From Talpa occidentalis (taxonomy: Eukaryota; Chordata; Mammalia; Eulipotyphla; Talpidae), in assembly GCF_014898055.3 (NCBI RefSeq), contig NW_023604861.1:101806083-101870082 (forward strand): a stretch of DNA of 64,000 nucleotides. Reading direction: 5' to 3'. Positions 1 through 11,838 of this stretch are shown here, piece by piece; positions within the stretch are counted from its first letter, which is position 1; every line of letters begins with the position of its first letter. The notes beneath the pieces are model-generated. The model did no database searches. It saw only the letters and a program-made list of their open reading frames with translations, and was not told where the DNA came from. Made by a program: the position numbers and the translations under genes.

Positions 1-331
1 GAAACCACATATTATAACACACTGATTGCGTAGAGAAATTTTACCCATAGCAAGTCTGCTGTGGCTCTCAGCCATGGGTATTTAGTTACTGAAACACCAG
101 ATGAGCACCCTTCTAAGGTGGCTCCTGTGCGGAAGCCAATCCTATTACCTGGGCCTCTAAGGGTCACTAGCAAGAAGTGTAGTTCCCTTGGCACTCACCC
201 AATCTACCAAGTCACCACCAGGGAGAGAGACACTATTTAAGGAGTAAGGCATTTCCTGCTTTCAGGAAAATAAACATCTAGTAGCTAAGTAAGACAAGCA
301 AAGAAATGACTCTAATAGTTGTATCGCTTAC

Positions 332-690
332 TTTTTTTAAAGGATTTATTTGATTTATTTATATATACAAGAGTTGGAGTGTAGGCCAGAGGTGTGAGGG
401 GAGGGGGGTGTTTATTTTATTTATTTATGCATACAAGAGCTGGGGTGTAGGCCAGAGGTGGGGGAGAGGGGGGGATGAGAGGATTCACCAGAGACAGAGT
501 GGGAGCAGAACAGATGGACTGACTGAAATAGACTGCAGAGGAGAGCAGAGGGGAGCAGCGGGCAAGACAGATGAGGTCTGCTGTGCCATGTGGGTCAGCG
601 TCCTTGCTGGGGATCAAACTTGTGCTGCAGTGGCTGCTGATAGCTTCATAGTGCTGAGACTTATCCCCTATGCCATCAAAGAGGCCCTGT
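332..690 (-). mobile_element. tRNA-derived SINE (type A), with an extra partial tail copy
   Basis: Read on the minus strand, a full SINE (head at about 688, tail at about 412) is followed by a second copy of the last 60 bases of the SINE body and tail (332-411). Weak flanking duplication TGTAYYGCTTA is visible on both sides. It is a composite of one element plus a 3' fragment. Confidence 0.8.
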
Positions 691-1533
691 ACTGCTTATA
701 ATTATATGGCACTTCATAAGCTGAAAGTCTTAATAAACCTCCTTTTGTAGAAAATGTTGAGCACATACTAAAGTAGAAAGAGTGGTATGAACCCATGTAC
801 CCATTTCAGTTAAAAGCTTTTATATAGAAAGCAAAACTGTTTCTATGCTGTGGTTACAGCCACACACAATTTCTGGGACTGATCTGTAGAGATAAATACA
901 GATACTATCTACACATATATTCGTGTCTGTGTGTGTGTGCACATGCACGTATCTAAATATACCTGTGTGTAATAAATGGGAAAAACAACTTTGAAGCACA
1001 TTTTCACATTTACATCTCACTTGAAGCTGAAGAGGCAGCAATTTCATCTACTGAAGGCTGAGAAATCTTTAGAGAGCGGCTCAATGTCATATACCTTCTG
1101 AGAAACAAGCTTCTCAGATCTGAAGACCCAGCTCCAGCCTACTGTCCTTGCCTTGGCCCTTCCTTGTTCTGGGGGTGACAGGCTCCAGAGCCTCAGAGAC
1201 TGGGTTCAAATCTCACATCACTATCTGGGTCCTCTCTGAGAATATTTCTTCAGCTATAAAATAGGGATGAGAATTTTTCTATTTTGGATGGTTACTTATT
1301 TAGCAAGAAAGTAGAATATGACAAAAAGTGGGAGAAATGAAGTGACAATTTTTGTCTTGGGTGAAAGGGAACTTTTCCCTCTTGAGCTACATCTTGATGG
1401 GCAGGAAAAGTTTACCAAGCAAAGGAAGGGAGGCTTCCTAAGCTGTGAAACCATCATAAAAATACATTTGGGATGATAACTGGTCCAATTTGGTTAGTGA
1501 CTAAAATGCTTGTAAAGGGATCTTTATTTCTTT

Positions 1534-1853
1534 CTTTCTTTTTTTTTTTTATAGAGGCATGCTTTATTTATTTGTTTGCTGGTTTGTTTGTTTTGTTTTT
1601 GTTTATACATGCACTGGGTACAGTCAGAAGCGCAGGAGGGTGAGAGAATTCACCAGAGCCAGAGCGGGGAGCAGAGCAGGCAGAAGGACTGAAGTACACT
1701 GCTGAGGGGAGCAGCGGGCGGCAGGAGAGGTCTGCGCGCCATGTGGGACCCTCCTCCGGTGGCCGGGGAGCAGCCGGGGATCGAACCGGCGCCACAGAGG
1801 CCGCGGGCAGCTTCGCAACCCAGCGCTCAACCACTGCGCCACCGGGGAGGCCC
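1534..1853 (-). mobile_element. tRNA-derived SINE (type B, tail-extended subfamily B2)
   Basis: A full-length copy with A and B boxes and the type-B body (TGACTGTACCCAGTGC). Past the usual end it carries an extra ACATGCCTCTAT-type tail. A perfect 17-bp target duplication GGGATCTTTATTTCTTT lies at 1517-1533 and 1854-1870, so the insertion is young. Confidence 0.93.
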
Positions 1854-1874
1854 GGGATCTTTATTTCTTTACAC

Positions 1875-1935
1875 CAATGCCTTACATAGAAGCTAGCACA
1901 TAATAAGTATTTGTTGAATAAATTAATAAATTCAT
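1875..1935 (+). mobile_element. L2-like 3' end relic
   Basis: Resembles the L2 terminus: AGCACATAATAAGTATTTG followed by TTGAATAAATTAATAAATT. Confidence 0.4.
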
Positions 1936-2569
1936 GAGACTGGAAGATAAAATGAAATTAGAGGTTCTTAAATGTTTCATCTTAAGGAGGTGGGAGAGGG
2001 ACAGCTATTAACACAATGATTATTAGGAAGATACCCTGAAGTGAAAACATTTGTAATATTAATCTAAAATGTTCACCTAGGAAATTAATTTTAGGTCACT
2101 GAGGTAGAAGAAATCATTAAAAAAAAATACTGTATCTAGGATGAAGGCTAAAGCATTTACTATACTATAGTTACAGCAGCAAAACTGCTTCTGGTAACTA
2201 TTTTAAATTAACAAAATCGAGACTGAAGACTCATTTTATCCTGTGATTTGCTGCTCTGCAACACTTTTTGGTGTAAACTGGAAGCAGGGTATTCTAATAA
2301 ATATGCACTCAGCTTGCGGTCACTTCACAGGCAATACTAAGGGCACCTTCCCCTTACAGTCTGATTCATCACTTCCCTGGGCTAATCCTATAAAGCCTCT
2401 TGGCACATGAGAGCAAATCAGTTTATTTCCTAACTAAATATGTGAATTTCTTCACCGAAGACACAGGCACTCAAAGACTTGCAATGAGGGAGAAAAAAGT
2501 ACTTTGAATTTTTTCTTTGCCTAGGCCCTTAACATTACTACCAACCATATTCAGTTAAAAAAGGCAGTG

Positions 2570-2862
2570 GGCCTGCCTCCCTGGTAGTGCAAGGGGTTAA
2601 ATCTCAGCACCATGAAGCTATCAGTAGCCACTGTACACGTAGATCCCGGGACAGGAAGGTGACTCAGGCCAGGAAGGTGACTCACAAGGCGTAGCAGACC
2701 TCTCCTGTCTCACGCACTGCTCCCCTCAGCAGTGTATTTCAGTCAACCTGCCTATTCTGCTCCTCACTCTGTCTCTGGGGAATCCTCTCACCCTTCTCTG
2801 GCCTACACCCCAGCTCTTGTATGTATAAATAAATCTTACAAAAAGAAAATAAAATAAAAAAT
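2570..2862 (+). mobile_element. tRNA-derived SINE (type A)
   Basis: The head is GGCCTGCCTCCCTGGTAGTG and the tail is A-rich with repeated AATAAA. The 13-bp duplication AAAAAAGGCAGTG flanks it at 2557-2569 and 2863-2875. Confidence 0.9.
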
Positions 2863-3519
2863 AAAAAAGGCAGTGCTCTTCCTCCCAAAAAGTACACACA
2901 TCACCATTGGACAAAAAAACTTGTCGAAGGCAAGTTATTACTTTGACGAGGTCTTTGTATATAGTACATGATCAAAATCTACTTGTCAAATAGTGATACC
3001 CAATATACTATTTTTTAGCAAGCCCAATATCCACAATGTAAATCCCCCTGTGTCAAAAATAAAACTGTGTTTACTTCCATTTTCTTTCAAGTTTCTGTGT
3101 TCCTCTGAGCACTTTGTCAAAAACAAAACAAATGAGAAATTCTATCTTCGTTAACAGCTTCAAAACTCTGGAGCATTATACTTAGAGTCCTTCTCACAAG
3201 GAAACTGTTTAAAGTAGATTTCAATATTCTCTTGAAGGAGATAAGTACTGAAATATTTAAAGTAGGGGATTAGGTTTTTGATTTGGAAAACCAATTCAGG
3301 CAGCAGAAAATACATTTTAAAGTTTCAGCAAGAAAATCTCATGAACTTATCTCCCATGTTGTATCCACCTCCCCCCACTCTGCCCTACCTGGAAAATTCC
3401 CTGTCAGATCTTCAAAGATTCAGCACAAGTCCACATTAAGACTTTTCAGTACCACCCACCCGTTTGTGTATGCAAGGTGTCAACATCTCTTACTCTTCTT
3501 TTTATAGACCTTGTATAAT

Positions 3520-4420
3520 TTCTTTACAGGCCTCTCTCCCCCACTAGACCAGTACTACCTGTTCTTATTTATTAGTTTTGCAGCCCCCACCACAGGCAAT
3601 GACGGCCCATAAAAGATCTGCTGTATGAATTAATCAATCTGAAAAATTGGCTTTTTTTTTTGTATTATAGTTGAAATGACCCAAAAAGAGAATATTCTAG
3701 ACTTCTCTGTAGGGGAAATAGCACACCAGAAGTGACTGCAAATGTCTCAGAAATTCGAAAATGTTATTCAAAACAGAAATGTTTTTATGGTTGGCTAGGG
3801 TGAGTTGGGAGGACCCAAATATAAAGGCAATGATCTTCTTGGAATTTCAAATTTTGTTTTGGGTAATTTAGTTTGCTCAAATATATTTTATAATTGTTTT
3901 ATATACTACTCCACAGTCTTATTGAGAACTCTGCAGTTCTCCTACATGCATTATTTTACATTAATCCTTCAGTCTTTGGCAATGCTATTCCCACCACCCA
4001 GAATATTCTGTGTCCCTCACCCATACTGCACACTGTATGTGCCCAGAGACACCTTGTCCAGCACCTTAACTTGTCCTTCAAAGCTCAATCTTCCTAGGAA
4101 CCATCCTACTTAATTTCACCCCCTAAGAGTCTCTGAGGTGCCATTTGTGTCATCTTAGAGCATCCAAACACATTCTATTCAAAAAACTCACCCAAATACA
4201 TTCTAAACTCAAATCTAAATTTTTAGATCATTTGCAATAAAGATCATCAAGTATTTGTTATTCATGAAAGACTATTACCAAGTACAAAATGTACATCGCT
4301 CTTAAAGTCAGGGACTCTTATACATCTTTGTAATCTCCCTCACCCAAGGCTGGCCCTTTCCTGAAAAGTGGCCTGAAGCACATTAAACCACTATTGACAG
4401 AATATAAATGCCATATCAAA
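3520..4420 (+). mobile_element. L2-like LINE fragments
   Basis: Short blocks resemble the L2 3' part: CCCACTAGACCAGTACTACC near 3540, CTTGTCCTTCAAAGCTCAAT near 4070, and AGTCAGGGACTCTTATACAT near 4307. The intervening DNA is too decayed to join. A search against L2 consensus is needed to set limits. Confidence 0.4.
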
Positions 4421-4656
4421 AATTTCATGCTGAGATTTTGGCTGAAGTTTCATTCTTATTTATTAACCAACAATAACTACATTAAGGGAAATACTCTAAA
4501 AGATTTCCTTTTAACCATTTGACAATCAGTTTTTACCTCTCTTGGTCAAAGTACATCTAATCATCATATCTGACTGCTAGAGTGATGGGAATTAACTTTG
4601 AGAATCAGTGTAACCCTGACAGTTGTTTTGATACAATATTAAAGTCATCAATTATT

Positions 4657-4838
4657 GGGCCTCCCTGGTGCAGACCTCTCTTGCCTCGCCCGCCACTGTT
4701 CCCCCAGCAGTGTATTTCAGTAGATCCATCTGTTCTGCTCCTCACTCTGTCTCTGGTGAATCCTCTCACCACCACCACCCCCCTCCCCTCTGACCTCTAC
4801 CCCAGTGCTTGTATGCATACATAAATAAATCTTTTTAA
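4657..4838 (+). mobile_element. tRNA-derived SINE (type A), internal deletion of the Pol III promoter region
   Basis: The first 14 bases of the head join directly to CAGACCTCTC of the body, so A and B boxes are missing. The target duplication AAAGTCAYYAATTATT (4641-4656 and 4839-4854) is intact apart from one change. Confidence 0.88.
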
Positions 4839-4925
4839 AAAGTCATTAATTATTTTAGAACCACAATAAAATACTGATTTAAACCCAAAATAGCTTATAC
4901 TGGATTCTATAAGAATCTAGTAACA

Positions 4926-5206
4926 GGGCCTCCCCGGTGGCGCAGCGGTTGAGCGCTGGCTTGCGAAGCTGCCCGCAGCCTCTGCAGCGCCGGTTCGATC
5001 CCCGGCTGCTCCCCGGCCACCGGAGGAGAGTCCCACATGGCGTGCAGACCTCTCCTGCCGCCCGCTGCTCCCCTCAGCAGTGTACTTTGGTCCTTCTCCC
5101 TGCTCTGCTCCCCGCTCTGGCTCTGGTGAATTCTCTCACCCTCCCGCGCTTCTGACTGTACCCAGTGCTTGTATAAATAAATAAATAAATCTTTAAAAAA
5201 AAAAAA
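4926..5206 (+). mobile_element. tRNA-derived SINE (type B)
   Basis: Full length with intact B box GGTTCGATCCC. The perfect 15-bp duplication AAGAATCTAGTAACA lies at 4911-4925 and 5207-5221. Confidence 0.93.
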
Positions 5207-5313
5207 AAGAATCTAGTAACATATTTAAGAAAAACTAGAGAAATATACCCTGAGACTTGGGAAAAGACTACGATGATTCAATTCTACAAACAGCCACGTC
5301 TGTCCATTTTTTT

Positions 5314-5548
5314 TTAAAGATTTATTTATGTATGCATACAAGAACTGGGGTATAGGCCAAAAGTAGCGGGGAGGGGAGGGAGTCACCAGAGCCAGAGTGG
5401 GGAGCAGAACAGGCAGATCTACTGAAATACATCCGGGGGAGACAGGTCAGGTCTGCTGCACCATGGGAGTCAGCTCCCTGGCAGGACAGGCAGTGGCTGG
5501 TGATAGCTTGATAGTGCTCTTTAACCCCTGTGCCACCAGGGAGGCCCC
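5314..5548 (-). mobile_element. tRNA-derived SINE (type A), internally shortened
   Basis: Head complement CCACCAGGGAGGCCCC at 5533-5548 and T-rich tail at 5314. Part of the B-box region is lost. Flanks are only loosely similar. Confidence 0.82.
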
Positions 5549-5770
5549 CACCTCCGTCAATTTTGTAGAACACTGACTGGTGTTACCCAGAAACACGAGA
5601 ATCACCTAATCAGCAGTTTTTACCTGCTCTGGACACATTCTGACAAAATACAAGAACCGCAATTCTGAGCTGACTTTAAGATTCTGCTTAGCATTTCAAA
5701 TTCAGATAAGCCAAAGCTGGTTCCTTTTCTGATTTCTTAATTCTATTCCATTCTCAAAAGTCACAATACA

Positions 5771-6046
5771 GGGCCTCCCCGGTGGCACAGCGGTTGAGCG
5801 CTGGGTTGCGAAGCTGCCCGCAGCCTCTAAAGCGCCGGTTTGATCCCCGGCTGCTCCCCGGCCACCGGAGGAGGGTCCCACATGGCACGCAGACCTCTCC
5901 TGCCGCCCGCTGCTCCCCTCAGCAGTGTACTTTGGTCCTTCTGCCTGTTCTGCTCCCCGCTCTGGCTCTGGGGAATTCTCTCACCCTCCTGCGCTTCTGA
6001 CTGTACCCAGTGCTTGTATAAATAAATAAAAACAAATCTTAAAAAA
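5771..6046 (+). mobile_element. tRNA-derived SINE (type B)
   Basis: Full-length copy. The perfect 15-bp duplication AAAAGTCACAATACA lies at 5756-5770 and 6047-6061. Confidence 0.93.
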
Positions 6047-6399
6047 AAAAGTCACAATACAACTTGTCCCCTTGTACTCAACTGGGTCAAATTCTGAGGG
6101 TCAGTCCTTTCCATTCCTATAGTCACCACTATAATCTCCCTCAGACCAGTGCAGCAGTCTAAACTGGAGTCTTTGTTTCCAGCTGTTTCTGTTTAATCTG
6201 TTAGTCAGTTGCTACCAAATTAATCTCAGATGATTTTGTCATCTCCTCTAACTCCTGGGCATTTGGTAACATCTGGAGGCATTTTTGGTTGTCACAACTG
6301 GTGGTATACTTCTGGAATTTAGTGGTTAGAGAGGCCTGGGATACTGCTAAATATATAATACACATAACAACACCTCTCATAATAAAGAATAACCTAACC

Positions 6400-6572
6400 A
6401 GAGGTCACCTGGTTATCTCAGACAAAGTCATTTAAGTTCCTTGAGTATCAGTTTTCTCACTTATAAAAGAGTTAAGGGAGCTACTTAAAAGGTTGTCAGA
6501 AAGATTAAGTGAGCCACTGTATGAAAAATACTGAGCACAACACCTATGCACCGGATACTTTCACACATTTTT
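6400..6572 (-). mobile_element. MIR relic
   Basis: Matches the reverse of MIR: GTATCAGTTTTCTCACTTAT, then a GATTAAGTGAG segment and ACTGAGCACAACACC. Diverged and of low identity. Confidence 0.55.
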
Positions 6573-6786
6573 AAAAAATTGCTAACTCTGTTGCTTCTAT
6601 CTTTTCTCTCAAACAGAAATATTTTCATGGCAAACAGGTTAAAATGGACATTGATAATAGGAAGAGACGTTCACCAAAAGAGAATTTAAAAGAAAACATC
6701 AATGACATGTTTTTTTCTGGGCCTGGATAAATTAGGTCAATAAACAAGCAAGGTTGCTGTACCATGGTTAGAACAGTGCTATTTTC

Positions 6787-7050
6787 GGGTCTCCCTGATG
6801 GCGCTAGGGGTTAGGCGCCACACTCTGAAGCAATTCTCAGCCTCTGCAGCACAAGTCGATCCCCAGCTAGCCGGGGAGCAACCCACATGTCCCAGTAGAC
6901 CTCTCCTGACTCGCCTGCTGCTCCCCTCATCAGTGTACTTCGGTCAATCTGCCAGTTCTGTTCCCCACTGTCTCTGGTGATCTTCTCACCCACCCCATCT
7001 CTGGCCTGTACCCCATATCTTCTAGGCAAAAATAAATATTTTTTAAAAAA
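6787..7050 (+). mobile_element. tRNA-derived SINE (older, diverged copy)
   Basis: The head GGTCTCCCTGATGGCGC and body are recognisable but much changed. The duplication AGAAYAGTGCTATTTTC flanks it at 6770-6786 and 7051-7067 with one change. Confidence 0.87.
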
Positions 7051-7184
7051 AGAATAGTGCTATTTTCCTGGAAAGATGTTAATATCATTAATAAAAAATG
7101 CAGTAAGCAGATTAAGAAAATTGTAAGCAAATGAGCCTGCCATTGAAAAATAAAAGAAAAAGTCTACATTAAGATTTGCACACA

Positions 7185-7469
7185 AGGGCCTCCCCTGGTG
7201 GCGCAGCGGTTGAGCGCTGGGCTGCCAAGCTGACCACAGCCTCTGCAGTGCCGGTTCGATCCCAGGCCACCAGCGAGGGTCCCACATGGTGGGACAGACC
7301 TCTCCTGCCTCGCCCACTGCTCCACTCAGCAGTGTATTTTGTCAGTCTGCCTGTTCTATTCCCTGCTCTGGCTCTGGTGAATTCTCTTACCCTCCCGCGC
7401 CTCTGACTGTAACCAGTGATGGCATAAATAAATAAATAAATAAATAAATAAAACCTTAAAAAAAAAAAA
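7185..7469 (+). mobile_element. tRNA-derived SINE (type C)
   Basis: The head GGGCCTCCCCTGGTGGCGCA has four Cs and the body carries GGTCCCACATGGTGGGACAG. The perfect duplication AAGATTTGCACACA lies at 7171-7184 and 7470-7483. The reverse-strand open frame across it is not a gene. Confidence 0.92.
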
Positions 7470-8189
7470 AAGATTTGCACACACTGGAAAATGACTGCAA
7501 ATATGCAGAGTATCCTGATACACCAAGCTCTTTTGACAGAACCACTAAACTTGGCAAACAACGTGGATACGATAATCTGGAATAGTTACATGAACACTAA
7601 CAGGACTTTTTATAACAGTTGTGTGTAAACATGGCTTAGGTACAATGATCATTAGATTTGGTAGCACTGGAGTAATTGCATCAAAGGTGGTGCCTAGCAC
7701 AATGTCAACACATGGACATCTCTGCTCCCATTTCATCCCCAACTCCTCACCCCCACTTCCTTTCAACTGCAACTCTACTATCTGAGGCCAACCCCTCCAC
7801 AAGCATTTTGGAGCAAGCCTTCCAGGCTTTTGAAAAATCTTACTCATTCAGCGACCTCTATCCTGGATCCATCAGATCACTCCCATCCAATTTCAAATAT
7901 GCCTTTCCATTGTCCATAGTACCCTTTCTTGCCCAACAGTTTCTGCCCATTTCTCAGCAACCTGAACCCTCAATCACCCTTCCTCAAAGAGTTACTCTAA
8001 CAGTCTCCATTTCCTCATCTCTCAACTGATTTCTGTTCCTTTCTAAAAGTAATTAAATGCAAAGTCACTTTTCTGCCCTTATTTGACTGTTGGGTTCTGA
8101 ACTTGCATTAGGGAAATCAAAACAAAAAAACCAAAGGTACAGGAAAAAGGACCTCTGACTAGCAGCAGAAACTTTATAAAGAGATTTTA

Positions 8190-8414
8190 TTTATTTTTTT
8201 TAAAAAAAGATCTATTTATTTATACAATCACTGAGTACAGTCAGAAGCGCAGGAGGGCGAGAGTTCACCAGAGCCAAAGAGGGGAACAGAACAGGCAGAG
8301 TGACGAAATACACTGCTGAGGGGAGCAGTGGGCGCAGCAAGAGAGGCCTGTCGCGCCATGTGGGACCCTCACCAGTGGCCCAGCGCTCAACCACTGCGCC
8401 ACCAGGGGAGGCCC
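8190..8414 (-). mobile_element. tRNA-derived SINE (type C), B-box region deleted
   Basis: The copy jumps from CACCAGTGGCC to CAGCGCTCAA, removing the B-box part of the head. The duplication TAAAGAGATTTTA flanks it at about 8177-8189 and 8417-8429. Confidence 0.88.
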
Positions 8415-9199
8415 TCTAAAGAGATTTTAATCACAGTGAATTTAACGAGCAGAGATGTAAGAAGGCATAACAGAAATACGGTCACTCTGCAGTGTATCAG
8501 TAGTATGGTACTCAGGATTCAATTCTGAGGTTATTTGCAAAACAAAATAGGACTTTTAAAAACTATCATTACTGCTAGAAGATGCAACCTGTTGCTCTGG
8601 GGAATACCTATGTGTAGGAAAGATCACCTAGGCAACACTTGCAAAATGCCATTTAAACCCAAGATAATGACTCTCATTGGCAGTAGAGCCAGTATTATTG
8701 CACAGTCTCATTTTTAACAAGTGAGAAAACACACATGGACTTAAATCCAGACTTTCTGACTCAGAATTAAACCCCGATTTTCTCAAAGGCATTAGAATAT
8801 TCCGGCATGTTTTATGAGAAGAAACCTGAGTGCCACTAAACTCTACCACTTCACAGTGGTGAAGAGCTAGCCGTGGGGCGTGCTAGGAGAAAGCTTCAAT
8901 TCCTACCCACAACTGACTCTGGAAAGGCTGACTGGAAAGAGATCCGTGGTTAAGAATCCAGAGACTTTCTACCGGCTAGCACCACAACCTTCCTCCCATG
9001 AATGTTTCTTTCTTTCGTCCTGCAGGGGCCAGCTCCTTCACCTGAATGGCAAAGATCTAATCTCGTCGGCAGGCTTGCCTCCCTGCCAACAGCACCTAGG
9101 AGGTCACACCAAGCCAATCTGGTGTCTCCCTAACAGATTCTAACAGCAGAGGCCAGGGCTGGCCCTGGGGATCCAGCAGGAGGCCCAACAGGCCGTCGG

Positions 9200-10130
9200 C
9201 CATGACTGCGGTGCAGCGGCCGCCCCTCCCCCCGCCGCGCCCCGCACCCGGCTCACCCGCGTGGGACATGGGTCCGGTGAGGTTCCCGTGGCGCTCCTCG
9301 TTGTAGAGCACGACGGCCGAGGCGTTCCTCCGCGCCGCCACCAACACCTTCTCCTTGAAGGTGCAGCCCCCGCGCGCAACGAGGGCGACCCAGGGCGCGG
9401 CCCCGGCGCCGGGCGCGGGCACGAGGAAGCGAGTGTCTGGCGCGCAGCCCTCCAGGTCGGCCCCGAGCGGGACGCCCACGAGGCCCTGCGCGCCCTCCTT
9501 GGGCGAGCTGTCGCCGAATCGGCCGCTCTCCGAGACGTCGGCCATGGTGCGGTTGGCCTGCCGGTCCACGTACTCGGTGCGCACCACGGCGGAGAACCAC
9601 TCGAGCGCCCGGCCGCGCGCCCCGGGGGCGCACAGGGCCAGCGCCAGCAGCGCCAGCGCGCCGCGGGCCCCGACGTGGGCCTCGGGTCGCCGCCGCCGCC
9701 ACCCGGCCATGGCCGCGCCGCCGGGCCGACGAGGAGCGGGCTGGGGCGGGCGCGGGCGGCTCCCGGGGGCCGGAGGGTTCCGGCGCGAGGCCCCGAGAGG
9801 CGCGGAGACTCCGGCTCACACGGCGGCGCCGGGAAGTGTGGGCGAAGCGGGGCGGGGGGCGGGGCACTGGCACGCGCGCACCTGGCGGAGCCCGGGGGCG
9901 GGGTCTGGGCGGGGCTGTGGGCGGGGCTTTTACGTGGCCCCGCCCCCGGGGCCTCGCCACTGCCCCTGCGGGGTGGACACCTCGAGCGCCCGCCAGTGCA
10001 GACCCTGAGCCGCCCGCGCGGGCACGGGCAGCGGCGCGTGAAGTCTTGCGCCCCACCCGGCCAGGGTGGTCAGAGACTGGACTTGTGCAACAGGAGCTCT
10101 AGCGCCCCCGAGCCTGGGAAAGTGACTGCC
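9200..10130 (-). promoter_or_regulatory. RNF149: RNF149 CpG island and promoter region
   Basis: A dense CpG-rich block covers RNF149 exon 1 and about 400 bp upstream of the start codon. Several GC-box (GGGCGGGG-type) motifs sit at 9848-9965, and a CACGTA-type E-box/CRE-like site lies near 9930. No TATA box is visible at a useful distance. This is typical of a broadly expressed gene. The transcription start cannot be fixed from sequence alone. Long open frames on both strands here are a by-product of the GC content. Confidence 0.85.
9257..9710 (-). CDS. RNF149: RNF149 exon 1 coding part (PA-domain E3 ubiquitin ligase), partial gene
   Basis: The gene encodes a single-pass membrane RING E3 ubiquitin ligase of the Goliath/PA-TM-RING family, acting in the endosomal or secretory system. 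Seen here: an ATG at 9710 in a strong context (GCC ATG G), a basic N-terminus, a Leu/Ala-rich signal peptide at residues 14-33, then the first half of the protease-associated domain. That domain includes the family stretches SESGRFGDSSPKEGA and VALVARGGCTFKEKVLVAA and three N-glycosylation sequons (N53, N129, N143). The exon ends after 151 codons plus one base at a GTGAGC donor (9256-9251), right after MSHAG, where I recall the human exon ending. Conservation to human RNF149 as I remember it is very high. The transmembrane segment and RING domain lie in later exons; I looked for exon 2 on the minus strand of 1-9256 and did not find it. RNF150 and RNF13 are poorer fits. Confidence 0.95.
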
Positions 10131-10614
10131 GGAGTAAAGGGAAATTTGTCCAGCCTCTGACAGGCGTGGGAGCGCGATTGTGCAAAATCGCTGAACGGAT
10201 GTTTATGAAATTTACTGTGCACGGCACATGGCAAAGGCCTTGCTTCCTTAAAAAGCTTTAAGTGTACAGTTAAAAAAATCCAAAGCTATCCACGTATCTC
10301 CCACATACGTTGTTAGTAAGTTTTCAATGCTAATGATGCCTTACGGCTTTTCTTAAATATTATATTCACAACTTTTTTTAAACTATGATACCTTATAAGC
10401 ATTAGTTTTTAAATAAATGCACCAAACTCTATGGGTAAGGGCTTAAATATTACAGCAGTAAATAAAAAGAATAGGATTTTTATCTGGAAATAAATTTTGG
10501 GTGATAGATTTCATATCAGACTACTGCTACGGAAAAAGATGTTTAGACCATTACTTTCTGATAGACACAACTCACTTCTCTGTACATGGATCTATACTTG
10601 TAGTGTTATAAAGA
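10131..10614. other. Upstream flank of RNF149, nothing recognised
   Basis: AT-rich unique sequence lies beyond the CpG island. No repeat or reading frame could be identified. Confidence 0.5.
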
Positions 10615-10624
10615 AGACAGAAGA

Positions 10625-10878
10625 GAGCCTCCATGGTGGTGCCTATGAAGCTAACCGCAGCCACCGCAGCATGAGTTCAATCCCCGGCCAGGGAAAAACC
10701 CACATGGCGCTGCAGCAGCGCTCTCCTGACTCGCCAGCTGCTTCCCTCAGCAGTGTATTTCAGTCAATCTGCCTTTCTGCTGCCCACTCTGTCTCTGGTG
10801 GATCCTCTCACCCCCCACATCTCTGGCCTGTATGCAGGCGTTCTTGTATGCATAAATAAATAAATCTTTAAAAAAAAA
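10625..10878 (+). mobile_element. tRNA-derived SINE (type A), A-box region deleted
   Basis: The head joins TGGTGGTG to CCTATGAAGC, losing about 20 bases around the A box. Flanking duplication AGACRGAAGA is at 10615-10624 and 10879-10888. Confidence 0.87.
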
Positions 10879-10967
10879 AGACGGAAGACCCAAAATGGAG
10901 TCCCTTATGCTGTTTCACATGATCAAACAGATACTTGCTACCTAACACCTAAAGTAATTGCAGTTTC

Positions 10968-11090
10968 TTTTTTTTTTTTAAAGATTTATTTATTTATTTA
11001 TTTATTTATACAAGCACTGGGTACAGTCAGAAGCGCGGGAGGGTGAGAGAATTCACCAGAGCCAGAGCGGGGAGCAGAGCAGGCAGATGG
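10968..11090 (-). mobile_element. tRNA-derived SINE (type B), 5'-truncated
   Basis: Only the 3' half (CACTGGGTACAGTCAGAAGC side) and tail are present. Short similar flanks, GCAGTTTC and CGAGTTTC, suggest truncation at insertion, as seen for L1-driven copies. Confidence 0.82.
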
Positions 11091-11310
11091 ACGAGTTTCA
11101 ACCCCTTCCAGGAGTGAAATTTTAAACCAATCCTTCAGGAGTCTCCTGGTTAGCACTTAGTGAGGTAATTTGCCTGATAAGAATTCCTTACTCTACCTAG
11201 CAATGTCTGAAAGTACCCTCTAATGTAGTGTGTTGGCCAAATTTCGGACTCTTGGCAATCTGACCAGTAAATAAATTCAGAATGGTTTTATTTAGGTACG
11301 CCTTTTTATT

Positions 11311-11537
11311 TAGGGTTTTTTTTTTTTTTTTTTGCATAGAAAAACTGGGGTGTAGGCCAGAGGTGCGGGAGTGAAAAAATTCACCAGAGACAGAATGGGG
11401 AGCAGAACAGGAGGATCTACTGAAATACACTGAAGAGGTGTACTGTGCCATGTGGTGTAGCTCCTTTGTGGGGAATGGAACTCAGGCCATACAGGTGATG
11501 GCACTGAGCCTTAACCCCTAGGCTACCAGGGAGGCCC
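11311..11537 (-). mobile_element. tRNA-derived SINE (type A)
   Basis: A poly-T run (about 20) marks the tail and TACCAGGGAGGCCC the head. Possible short duplication CCTTTTTATT/CCCTTTTATT. Confidence 0.84.
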
Positions 11538-11663
11538 TTTTATTGCCTTTTAATAAGATTGATCCTCTAATTCCTTTTCATTTAATTATTACTGGGAACC
11601 AGATAAAGAGTTTTTTAAAATAACAAAAATGGGGAAGTTGTCAAGTTATGTTATAGTTGTTAA

Positions 11664-11838
11664 ATCTGTGGCTCTCAACTGAAAAGTCAGTAATTAAAAA
11701 CAAAACACAAACAATCTCTAAGGGTCCTCTTCCCTTAGAGATTCATATAATTGGTCTGGTAGCATCAGGCTTAGCTTTTAAGAGGATCACAGGTGTGGCC
11801 AATATGTGCCAGGGTGGAGCCACTGCCTTAAATGGTAA
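11664..11838 (+). mobile_element. MER5-like hAT relic
   Basis: Begins TCTGTGGCTCTCAACTG and contains ATTGGTCTGGTAGCATCAGG and TTTTAAGAGGATCACAGGTG, which fit the MER5A layout. Diverged. Confidence 0.4.

Larger units (their letters stand above)
1..9256 (-). other. RNF149: RNF149 intron 1 (5' portion)
   Basis: The region begins at the GTGAGC donor and runs off the window without a recognisable RNF149 exon 2. It contains ten SINE copies, L2 and MIR relics and otherwise unassigned AT-rich DNA. Stretches 1-331, 689-1516, 1936-2556, 2876-3515 and 7484-8175 hold nothing I recognise. The open frames seen in these stretches lack homology I know, and the longer ones nearby are readings of SINE sequence. 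Confidence 0.7.

Noticed and set aside
4937..5155. Recurring 72-codon frame (MAQRLSAGLRSCPQPL...) seen at many sites.
   Set aside because: It is the type-B SINE read in one frame. Its recurrence reflects repeat copies, not a protein family.
1..9256. RNF149 exon 2 within the window.
   Set aside because: I scanned for the expected conserved continuation on the minus strand and did not find it, so it probably lies beyond the window.
9253..10160. Long open frames on both strands over the RNF149 CpG island (up to 299 codons).
   Set aside because: They overlap each other and the real exon in other frames, are Gly/Ala/Arg/Pro-rich, and come from GC content removing stop codons.
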